NCBI GenBank assembly: GCA_039819885.1
Contig: JBCBRD010000086.1
Coordinates: 1-12,890, forward strand
Source: JBCBRD01 sp039819885
GTDB taxonomy: Bacteria; Pseudomonadota; Alphaproteobacteria; Rhizobiales; Hyphomicrobiaceae
Direction of reading: 5' to 3'
Length of the DNA: 12,890 nt
The notes under the pieces were generated by a model. That model made no database searches. It saw only the letters and a program-made list of their open reading frames with translations, and was not told the DNA's origin. Position 1 is the stretch's first letter; each line of letters opens with the position of its first letter. Both the position numbers and the translations under genes were made by a program. Shown piece by piece: positions 7,237 to 12,890 of this stretch.

Positions 7237-8736
7237 ATGGCTGATAAGCAGATCTTTTTGACGGGGCACCTGGCTGCCAGGCGGCTGGGCGAAACCCTGC
7301 GTGAGATCGGGTTGGAAGATGCCTCATTTGATGTCGTCAATGTCGGTGTCAAAGTTGCCGCTTTGATGACTGAGAAAATCGTCAAGAAGCGATTTGTTCT
7401 TAATGGCGATGTTGCGCGGGTGGTCGTGCCTGGTCGATCACGAATGGATTTGCAATCGCTTGGCGCACACTATGGCGTTCCGTTTGTGCGCGGGCCCGAT
7501 GAGATGATCGATCTGCCCGAGTATTTGGGGAAAGGTGGCACACCGCCTGATCTGTCCAAATACGACGTGCGGATATTTGCTGAAATCGTTGAAGCGCCGA
7601 TGCTGTCGGTTGCGGAGATCGTTGAGCGAGGGTTGGAGCACGCCGCAGCCGGGGCCGATGTCATCGATGTTGGTTGTCAGCCAGAAGCGCAGTTTGATCA
7701 TTTGGAAGAGGCTGTTCAAGCGCTGCAAGCTGAGGGTTTGAAGGTCAGCGTTGATTCAGGAGATGTTGCTGAATTAGAGCGCGCAATTCGGTGCGGCGCT
7801 GATCATGTTTTAAGCCTCGATGAGACGACGCTGCATTTGGTGCAAGGAACAAACTGCGTTCCGATTTTGGTGCCGAAACCGCATGGAGATCTGGCGTCGC
7901 TTTTGCGGGCAATTGATCGAGCAGAAGCGCTTGGGATCAGGCACATTGCCGATCCTATTTTGGACCCAATCCACTTCGGCTTTACAACGTCTTTAGAACG
8001 TTACGCTGAGTTGCGTCGATTGCGACCTGGCACAGAAATCCTCATGGGGACGGGGAACCTCACCGAACTGACGGATGCTGATAGCCAAGGCCTAACCGCC
8101 TTGTTGATGGGTGTTTGCTCGGAACTCGATATCGGCAACGTTCTGATTGTGCAGGTTTCACCGCATACGCGGCGGACGGTCCAGGAACATGATGCGGCAC
8201 GTCGGGTGATGTACCGCTCAAAGGCAGATCAGAGTTTACCCAAGGGCTATGGTGGTGGTCTCTTGTCACTGCATGATTTTCGGCCGTTTCCTTACACCGC
8301 TGCAGAGGTGGATGAGATGGCTGAGGCGATCCGGGATATGAATTATCGGATCGAGGTGACGGAAGCCGGTGTTCACATTTACAATCGGGCGATGCACGAG
8401 GTTGCGCAAAACCCTTATGCGCTGTTCCCGAAACTTGATGTTGATGATGATGGTGGACACGCTTTCTATCTGGGATACGAGCTGGCCAAGGCTGAGTTGG
8501 CATGGAAGCTTGGAAAGCGATACGCTCAGGACAACCCACTTGAGTGGGGCGTGAGCGCTGATGCTGAGACCGAAGACCTGGCCCGGCAAAAATCAGGAGG
8601 CGCGACACTGAAAGTGCGTAAGGAAAAGCGGGCCAATCTCGCCAAGAAAAATGATACGCAAAAGGTTGAAGATGCTGATCAACAAAGTATCGCGCCTATT
8701 GCTGTGACGGAGGAAACCGATGCCACTGATAGCTGA
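7237..8736 (+). CDS. DUF6513 dihydropteroate synthase-like protein
   Basis: The 499-residue protein starts at ATG 7237. An N-terminal domain (about 1-105; FLTGHLAARRLGETLRE, FDVVNVGVKVAALMT) corresponds to DUF6513. A pterin-binding TIM-barrel-like domain follows, with GADVIDVGCQPE at about 139-150, LKVSVDSGD at 168-176, and HIADPILDPIHFG further on, as in dihydropteroate synthases. A C-terminal domain (about 330-440) with GLLSLHDFRPFPYT and GVHIYNRAMHEVAQNPYALF is shared with archaeal MJ0107-type proteins. In H4MPT-containing organisms this family is thought to act in the pterin branch, perhaps in joining the pterin to the ribofuranosyl-aminobenzene part; that is inference. The last ~50 residues (from about 450) are charged and low-complexity, rich in Lys then in Asp/Glu/Thr, and look like a dispensable tail. 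The last 17 bases overlap the DUF447 gene. Confidence 0.85.
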   Translation: MADKQIFLTGHLAARRLGETLREIGLEDASFDVVNVGVKVAALMTEKIVKKRFVLNGDVARVVVPGRSRMDLQSLGAHYGVPFVRGPDEMIDLPEYLGKGGTPPDLSKYDVRIFAEIVEAPMLSVAEIVERGLEHAAAGADVIDVGCQPEAQFDHLEEAVQALQAEGLKVSVDSGDVAELERAIRCGADHVLSLDETTLHLVQGTNCVPILVPKPHGDLASLLRAIDRAEALGIRHIADPILDPIHFGFTTSLERYAELRRLRPGTEILMGTGNLTELTDADSQGLTALLMGVCSELDIGNVLIVQVSPHTRRTVQEHDAARRVMYRSKADQSLPKGYGGGLLSLHDFRPFPYTAAEVDEMAEAIRDMNYRIEVTEAGVHIYNRAMHEVAQNPYALFPKLDVDDDGGHAFYLGYELAKAELAWKLGKRYAQDNPLEWGVSADAETEDLARQKSGGATLKVRKEKRANLAKKNDTQKVEDADQQSIAPIAVTEETDATDS

Positions 8737-9313
8737 AACGATCGTGACGACGCGGTCGCTTGCTGGCGATGTACACATCGCGCCCCTTGGATTGATCGCC
8801 GAGGGTGACAACTGGATTATTGCACCGTTCGCGCCATCGAAAACGCTTGATAATCTGCGCGAAAACCCTGTGGCTGTCGCTAATCACACTGATGACGTTC
8901 GGGTGTTTGCGGGTTGTTTGACGGGGCGCAAGAAGTTCAAGATTAAGCGGGCTGAAAGAGTCGATGGGGCCGTGTTGGAACAGGCCATCGTTCACTGGGA
9001 GCTGAAGGTCGATACCGTGACAGAGGATGCGCAGCGTCCCCGTTTTTCGTGCCGCGTTATCCATCAGGAGAGCCACCGACCCTGGGGTGGTTTCAATCGT
9101 GCCCAGGCAGCGGTGATTGAAGCGGCCGTGCTGACGTCACGACTTCATTTGTTGCCGGCAGAAAAGGTCGAAACCGAATTGGCTTATCTCGAAATCGCGA
9201 TCTCAAAGACAGCCGGTCCCCGCGAACTTGAAGCCTGGGGTTGGTTGATGGAGAAGTGGGATGCTTGGCGGTCTCAGGCTAGCGCCAATGGAGACTTGTC
9301 AAAGTCCGCTTAG
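8720..9313 (+). CDS. DUF447 family protein
   Basis: The 197-residue product starts at ATG 8720 with GGAGG (8709-8713) six bases upstream; the start lies within the end of the DUF6513 gene. The N-terminus IAETIVTTRSLAGDVHIAPLGLIAEGDNWIIAPFAPSKTLDNL looks like a flavin-reductase/split-barrel fold, and the middle has the ANHTDDVRVFAGCLTG segment; the second half is helical (AQAAVIEAAVLTSRLHLLP). This is DUF447, shared by methanogens, H4MPT-using bacteria and some other archaea. The enzyme activity is unknown; FMN binding is a fold-based guess. Its constant location among H4MPT genes suggests a role in cofactor synthesis or maturation. A gap of 19 bases separates it from the Sel1-repeat gene. Confidence 0.83.
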   Translation: MPLIAETIVTTRSLAGDVHIAPLGLIAEGDNWIIAPFAPSKTLDNLRENPVAVANHTDDVRVFAGCLTGRKKFKIKRAERVDGAVLEQAIVHWELKVDTVTEDAQRPRFSCRVIHQESHRPWGGFNRAQAAVIEAAVLTSRLHLLPAEKVETELAYLEIAISKTAGPRELEAWGWLMEKWDAWRSQASANGDLSKSA

Positions 9314-9332
9314 TTGAGGAGGATCATCTGAT

Positions 9333-10322
9333 ATGCGTGTTGTTCGGTACTTTGCGCTACTGGCGCTTGGGATTTTGCTGGTGCCCGTTGTATGGCCCGC
9401 GGCCATAGCCAAAGCGGACACCGAGCAGAATCGAATCCGCACCGAGATGGTCGATAATCTCAAGGCCTACGCGGTCTACAAGATGGGCATGTATGAGGAA
9501 GCCTTTACGCGTTGGAAGGCTCTGGCGGAGAAGGGCAATGCGCAAGGGATCTTGAACCTTGCGAACATGTATCAGGCTGGCAAAGGCGTGCCGAAGGATT
9601 TGGTCAAGGCGCTTGCGTGGTACAAAAAGGGCGGCGATCAGGGCGATCCGCAGTGCCTTTTCAATGTTGCCCAAGCCTATTCATCGGGTCTTGGAACTGA
9701 GGTGGATGACGCCAAGGCCGTGATCTACCTCCGGCAAGCGGCGGAAGCGGGCTCCTCACAAGCCCAACTCAGGCTCGCCAAATCCTTGCAGGCAGATGGC
9801 AAATTGGATGATGCCATGTACTGGTTCCAGCGCGCAGCCGACAAGGGAGAAGCCGAGGCTCGTGCCGTTTTGGCGAAGGCGACACCGGAGAGTGACACCG
9901 CGCTTGATCGGACCTCCCCGGAGGCTGCAAAGATTCGTGCTTTGCTTGGGCTGTTGGATTCGGCGACGAATGAGCGCGATCTCGATCTGATGATGGACCC
10001 GATTTTGGCGGATGCGAAGATCCTGGTGAAACTGCCGGAACAATCAGGTTTCCAGACCATGGATAAAGGGCAATTGCGAGGGCTTTGGGAGGCGACGTTT
10101 GATAAGTCTGAGCGGTATCGCTTTGCCCGGACACGCTCTGTTGCCAAGCTTGACGGCAAGGGCGTCCGTGTTGAAAGCAGCATTCGTGAGTATCTGACGA
10201 CGGGCAATGACACCCGTCAGATCAAGCTCGATGAGGATCTTGTCGTTGATGTCAGTGGTCTGTCGCCAAAGATCACGGCGATGACGTTAACGATCACTCC
10301 GGTCGAGAAATTGAGCAATTAG
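9333..10322 (+). CDS. secreted Sel1/TPR-repeat protein with C-terminal NTF2-like region
   Basis: ATG at 9333 has GAGGAGG (9316-9322) ten bases upstream. The 329-residue product opens with a signal peptide: basic MRVVR, hydrophobic core at about 6-22, and AIAKA-DT cleavage near 28. Sel1-like helical repeats follow at about 55-175: KGNAQGILNLANMYQAGKGV, GDPQCLFNVAQAYSSGLGTE and GSSQAQLRLAKSLQADGK. From about 190 on, a separate domain (LLDSATNERDLDLMMDPILA, then strands YRFARTRSVAKLDGKGVRVE and SIREYLTTGNDTRQ) looks like an NTF2/SnoaL-type fold, but I do not recognise a named family. It is likely a periplasmic scaffold or binding protein. It ends the plus-strand operon and its TAG overlaps the convergent MfnF stop. 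A direct role in C1 metabolism is only suggested by position. Confidence 0.85.
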   Translation: MRVVRYFALLALGILLVPVVWPAAIAKADTEQNRIRTEMVDNLKAYAVYKMGMYEEAFTRWKALAEKGNAQGILNLANMYQAGKGVPKDLVKALAWYKKGGDQGDPQCLFNVAQAYSSGLGTEVDDAKAVIYLRQAAEAGSSQAQLRLAKSLQADGKLDDAMYWFQRAADKGEAEARAVLAKATPESDTALDRTSPEAAKIRALLGLLDSATNERDLDLMMDPILADAKILVKLPEQSGFQTMDKGQLRGLWEATFDKSERYRFARTRSVAKLDGKGVRVESSIREYLTTGNDTRQIKLDEDLVVDVSGLSPKITAMTLTITPVEKLSN

Positions 10323-11464
10323 ACGTCGTTGTCGGAGTTTGGCGTGCTTGCCAGGGCCGCTACGGAAACTGCGGTCGCGGACGTGTTGATGGCGAGCGGT
10401 TCAGGTTTTGGGGCGTCTAGGAGTGTGTGGAACGCAACCGGGTCAAACCCTTCGTTTGCTGCAAATGCGAAGAGATGCTCATGGGCGCAGCCTGTCGCTA
10501 CNNNNNNNNNNNNNNNNNNNNNNNNNNNNNNNNNNNNNNNNNNNNNNNNNNNNNNNNNNNNNNNNNNNNNNNNNNNNNNNNNNNNNNNNNNNNNNNNNNN
10601 NACTGGCGCGTCATACAACTTGGGGTGTCGTGACAAGATGATTGCAACGGCGTGCGAGATGGGTTGCATCTGACGGCGGGCCAGATAACGCGCAGCAACG
10701 CCCCAATCTTGTTGTGCCGCATCGGCAGCGTCTCGACCCAACATGCGGGCCAGTCGTGCTGTGCTCTCTTCGATGCTCCTTCCTCGCCCATCAGCTGTAG
10801 CCTGCTCGTCGATACTATCTGGCAATGTGCCGAGAACGCGTTGCACGTCGGCCATGGTAGCGAAGACCTCACGGCAGATGGGAACACGTTGGCCTTGAAA
10901 TGGGATCTCGTCGGTCACGGCCATGACGGCGGTTCTCGTCAGGCCGGTGTAGACCAACTCGCTGTTTGCCAGTCGTTCCGCGTCGGTTTTGCCAAGCGGC
11001 TCGGGTTTTCCATCTAGGACCGGAATGATGTCCGTTGTGGTCGTGCCCATGTCGATGAGAATGCTGTTTGCGGTGTGTTTGGCCGCGAAATGGGCGGTGG
11101 CGAGGTAGTTCATGGACGCAATGGCGTCCGGGTCCTGCTTGGCTTTGTCCGCTGAAAGGAAAATGCCGTCTGCTGACCAATAGCGGATGTTGTGAGCTGG
11201 AAATTCTATGGCGAGACGGTCGACGATCCAAAGAACGCCCGATTGCCGGTTTTCGAACAGGTCGGAGAGCTCGGCTGTCATGGTGGCTGCGATCACGTCC
11301 GCGTCGGCAATGAGGTCCGCGATGGCTAACAGTGCTGTATCGAGTTTGTCTGCGCCCTGCCAGAGCGGGCAGACAACTTGGCGTGTATTCGTCAACCGAC
11401 CGTCGTGCAGGACTGCGGCTTTGAGATGTGCGCCACCAACGTCGAGGCCGAGGATCTTGGTCAT
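10319..11464 (-). CDS. H4MPT-linked C1 transfer pathway protein, hydantoinase/oxoprolinase family (MfnF-like), interrupted by assembly gap
   Basis: The gene starts at ATG 11464 (minus) and ends at TAA 10321-10319. The first 287 residues are readable, then 100 N, then about 60 more. The N-terminus ILGLDVGGAHLKAAVL (phosphate-1 type, Asp8-Lys15) and SILIDMGTTTTDIIPVLDG (phosphate-2, about 134-152) mark the ASKHA-like hydantoinase/oxoprolinase family (COG1548). In Methanocaldococcus the homologue MfnF condenses aminomethylfuranmethanol diphosphate with tyramine; methylofuran in bacteria carries tyrosine, so the acceptor may differ here. The reading frame agrees on both sides of the N run, but true gap length is unknown, so the 381-residue length is unreliable (family usually about 330-360). 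The C-terminal TSATAVSVAALA resembles the family's final alanine-rich helix. It runs against the operon and is divergent from the HisA-like gene. Confidence 0.87.
   Translation of the reverse strand: MTKILGLDVGGAHLKAAVLHDGRLTNTRQVVCPLWQGADKLDTALLAIADLIADADVIAATMTAELSDLFENRQSGVLWIVDRLAIEFPAHNIRYWSADGIFLSADKAKQDPDAIASMNYLATAHFAAKHTANSILIDMGTTTTDIIPVLDGKPEPLGKTDAERLANSELVYTGLTRTAVMAVTDEIPFQGQRVPICREVFATMADVQRVLGTLPDSIDEQATADGRGRSIEESTARLARMLGRDAADAAQQDWGVAARYLARRQMQPISHAVAIILSRHPKLYDAPXXXXXXXXXXXXXXXXXXXXXXXXXXXXXXXXXXVATGCAHEHLFAFAANEGFDPVAFHTLLDAPKPEPLAINTSATAVSVAALASTPNSDNDV
10502..10601. other. assembly gap of exactly 100 N
   Basis: One hundred undetermined bases lie inside the MfnF-like gene. 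A run of exactly 100 is the usual placeholder for a scaffold gap of unknown length, so neither the size nor the missing residues can be trusted. Confidence 0.98.
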
Positions 11465-11538
11465 TGAGTAAGCGTGTCCATTTCCATGGTGCGGTTTGGT
11501 GAACTAGATATAGGCTCGTGCGGCAGAGAGGAACCAGT
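11465..11538. promoter_or_regulatory. divergent promoter region between MfnF-like and HisA-like genes
   Basis: About 74 bases separate the two divergent starts, so both promoters must fit here or overlap neighbouring coding sequence. For the plus strand, TTTCCA (11481-11486) and TAGATA (11505-11510) with an 18-base spacer is a possible but weak -35/-10 pair. AGAGAGGA (11525-11532) is the ribosome binding site for the HisA-like gene and fixes its GTG start at 11539. Confidence 0.35.
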
Positions 11539-12255
11539 GTGCTGATCGTTCCGGTCATTGACGTTAAGGGTGGTGTTGCTGTGCGTGCGGTTGCGGGGCA
11601 GCGGGATGGCTACCAACCGCTTGAGACGCCATTGGCGGTGGGAACGAGCGACCCTGTCGCGATTGCGGAGGGGTATTGGCGTACTTATCCGGGTTTTGGG
11701 GCTCTATACATCGCGGATCTCGATGCGATTGCTGGTGGTGCGAAGGCCTATGACGTCTTGGATCTTATCGGCACCGTGTTGCCCGGCGTGAGCCTGCTTG
11801 TCGACAATGGCTCATGTTGCCTGGATGACATTTCCTTTTTTAAGGAGCGTCCGCTGATGCAACCTGTCATCGGCTCGGAGACGCTTTTGGATGCTGTTGA
11901 AGTTGCGCGGATCAACAGTGCTTTGCCGCAAGGTTGCGCACTATCGCTTGATCAGCGTGGCGCGGTTCGATTGGGACCAAATGACATTTTTGAGGATGTG
12001 ATGCTCTGGCCATCGGTGGTGATTGCGATGTCGCTTGATCGCATCGGTACAAGCGAAGGACCTGATTGGTCTCGGCTGAAATGCATCAAATCGGTGTCAG
12101 GGGCGCGAACGGTTTTAGCGGCCGGTGGGGTGCGGAACGATGACGATCTGTTGCGCCTCGAGGTCATGGGTTGTGGCGCGCTTGTTGCCAGCGTTTTGCA
12201 CGATGGTCGGGTTTCCAAAGCTGTGTGGCAGAGCTTGGTTGGGTCATCGGAATAG
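11539..12255 (+). CDS. HisA-like (beta/alpha)8-barrel protein of the C1-cofactor cluster
   Basis: GTG at 11539 is chosen over the in-frame GTG at 11518 because AGAGAGGA (11525-11532) sits six bases upstream and the family begins right there (MLIVPVIDVKGG). The 238-residue product resembles phosphoribosylformimino-AICAR-phosphate isomerase HisA: Asp8 in VIDVKGG, ALYIADLDAI at about 56-64, CALSLDQRG with Asp138, AMSLDRIGTSEGPDW with Asp167, and AAGGVRNDDDL at 194-204, which forms a phosphate site. The positions of the catalytic aspartates of HisA are thus kept, but the sequence departs from true HisA elsewhere and no his genes are nearby. HisA-related proteins of this kind (COG1411 type) occur in methanogens and H4MPT bacteria and have no firmly known role. 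I infer an isomerase or aldolase-like step on a phosphorylated sugar or furan precursor. Confidence 0.8.
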   Translation: MLIVPVIDVKGGVAVRAVAGQRDGYQPLETPLAVGTSDPVAIAEGYWRTYPGFGALYIADLDAIAGGAKAYDVLDLIGTVLPGVSLLVDNGSCCLDDISFFKERPLMQPVIGSETLLDAVEVARINSALPQGCALSLDQRGAVRLGPNDIFEDVMLWPSVVIAMSLDRIGTSEGPDWSRLKCIKSVSGARTVLAAGGVRNDDDLLRLEVMGCGALVASVLHDGRVSKAVWQSLVGSSE

Positions 12256-12292
12256 AAAAACGGCGACCCCAAAAAGGATCGCCGTCTTTTTT
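12256..12292 (+). terminator. intrinsic terminator after the HisA-like gene (possibly bidirectional)
   Basis: Stem ACGGCGA (12260-12266) pairs with TCGCCGT (12279-12285), with an inner CC/GG pair across one mismatch and an A-rich loop, followed by CTTTTTT (12286-12292). The run of A before the stem (12256-12260) gives a T-tract on the other strand, so it could also stop transcripts coming from fae. Confidence 0.85.
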
Positions 12293-12375
12293 GCTTGGCT
12301 GCGAGAACCGATCATGAGGATCAGTTCACTTGCCCCATCGGCCTGAAAGGATTCGTCCCAATCGCTGAAGCAGGC

Positions 12376-12393
12376 CCCCCGACATTGCGGGGG
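12376..12393. repeat. GC-rich hairpin CCCCCG-N6-CGGGGG
   Basis: A perfect 6-bp inverted repeat with a 6-base loop lies in the 186-base non-coding stretch (12293-12478) between the HisA terminator and the fae stop, 86 bases downstream of fae. No T-tract follows on either strand, so it is not a standard intrinsic terminator; it could stabilise the 3' end of the fae transcript. I see nothing else in this stretch. Confidence 0.4.
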
Positions 12394-12478
12394 TAGAAGG
12401 GTCGGATACGCTCGCAGTGCTTGTCGTTGTCGTTTGAGCGGTGTCGTTCGACCCGGTCTGCTCTGGATGGTTTCCGCT

Positions 12479-12890
12479 TCAGGACTTGGCAGCGAATGGG
12501 TGGTCTGCAGAGTCTTTCTGAGCCGTCACTTCTGCTGCTGTTGGTTTGCCAGCAACTGCGCGTTCGATGGATTCTTTCGTAGCGCGGTAGTTGTAATCCT
12601 GGATCTTGGCATCGTCAGCAGCATCCCAGTGGATGAAGACACCAACACAGATGAACAGGTCATCAGCTTCGTCAGCTGGGATCGTGCCTTCTGCAACGGC
12701 ATCCTGAACGGCTTTAGCAACACCGTGCTGTGCTGGGCCAAACATCTGGACAGCCTGACGGGCGTCTTTGATGGTCACTTTGTTGAACATCAAAGTGTTT
12801 GGCTTACAAGGCAGGTTTGGTGCGATGACCGCGAGAAGAGACGTGAAACCGTCCTTGTTGTTGGTCAAGCTGTTGCAGAATGCTGTTTCA
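12479..12890 (-). CDS. fae: 5,6,7,8-tetrahydromethanopterin hydro-lyase (formaldehyde-activating enzyme), 5' end cut by window
   Basis: Reading from the right edge, the frame gives ETAFCNSLTNNKDGFTSLLA and continues to HPFAAKS with TGA at 12481-12479. This covers about 137 residues of a protein usually about 170 long; the first 30-odd residues, including the catalytic His known as His17 in Methylobacterium Fae, lie outside the window. Hallmarks seen are VIAPNLPCKPNTLMFNKVTI, DARQAVQMFGPAQHGVAKAV, GTIPADEADDLFICVGVFIH and YNYRATKESIERAVAG. The enzyme condenses formaldehyde with H4MPT to methylene-H4MPT in the cytoplasm, the entry point to formaldehyde oxidation. An apparent start inside the gene at 12868 is a TTG coding for Leu and is not the real start. 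It is transcribed convergently to the HisA-like gene. Confidence 0.97.
   Translation of the reverse strand, partial: ETAFCNSLTNNKDGFTSLLAVIAPNLPCKPNTLMFNKVTIKDARQAVQMFGPAQHGVAKAVQDAVAEGTIPADEADDLFICVGVFIHWDAADDAKIQDYNYRATKESIERAVAGKPTAAEVTAQKDSADHPFAAKS

Noticed and set aside
10652..11558. Plus- and minus-strand frames (121 and 229 codons) overlapping the MfnF-like gene
   Set aside because: They are alternate frames of the recognised hydantoinase-like gene; the ASKHA motifs occur only in the chosen frame.
11539..12255. Annotation as histidine biosynthesis hisA
   Set aside because: Neighbours are methylofuran/H4MPT genes, no other his genes are seen, and the sequence departs from typical HisA outside the barrel motifs.
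1..12890. CRISPR array, tRNA, rRNA, insertion sequence or phage genes
   Set aside because: I found no regularly spaced repeats, no tRNA-like cloverleaf, no transposase or integrase-like frame and no terminal inverted repeats.

Overview
The window looks like the chromosome of an aerobic methylotrophic proteobacterium, most likely an alphaproteobacterium of the Hyphomicrobium/Methylobacterium kind. The evidence is a set of genes for the archaeal-type C1 cofactors methylofuran (the bacterial methanofuran analogue, MYFR) and tetrahydromethanopterin (H4MPT), a formaldehyde-activating enzyme (Fae) nearly identical in sequence style to the Methylobacterium protein, and a substrate-binding protein of the PQQ-dependent alcohol dehydrogenase-associated ABC system. 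Genus assignment is inference; no rRNA is present.

Layout. Positions 1-1335 (minus) hold an almost complete PQQ-associated periplasmic binding protein, cut by the left edge. A 230-bp divergent intergenic region (1336-1565) follows. From 1566 to 10322 ten genes all read on the plus strand, mostly with tiny gaps or overlaps: a small secreted DUF3280/DUF2380-like protein, a three-gene NMT1/TauABC-type ABC transporter (Tat-exported binding protein, permease, ATPase), MfnB, a FolB-like dihydroneopterin aldolase, an MfnE-like amino-acid-kinase-fold enzyme, a DmrB/AfpA flavoprotein, a DUF6513 dihydropteroate-synthase-like protein, a DUF447 protein, and a secreted Sel1-repeat protein. A convergent minus-strand MfnF-like gene (10319-11464) meets the last of these with overlapping stop codons and is interrupted by a 100-N assembly gap. 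A divergently transcribed HisA-like gene follows (11539-12255) with a clear intrinsic terminator, then a 186-bp non-coding stretch, then the 3' part of fae (minus, running off the right edge).

How they fit. MfnB makes the furan ring phosphate, MfnE activates the furan, and MfnF is expected to join it to the aromatic amino acid part of methylofuran. FolB, DUF6513 and DmrB act, or are expected to act, on the pterin branch leading to H4MPT. Fae then condenses formaldehyde with H4MPT. The PQQ-linked binding protein ties the locus to periplasmic methanol/alcohol oxidation, which produces that formaldehyde. The parts without known function are the most interesting: an ABC transporter translationally coupled to mfnB, the secreted DUF3280-like protein at the operon head, DUF447, the HisA-like protein, and the Sel1 protein. 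The individual families are known; I did not see a clearly unprecedented system, but the coupling of an uptake system to C1-cofactor synthesis deserves testing.
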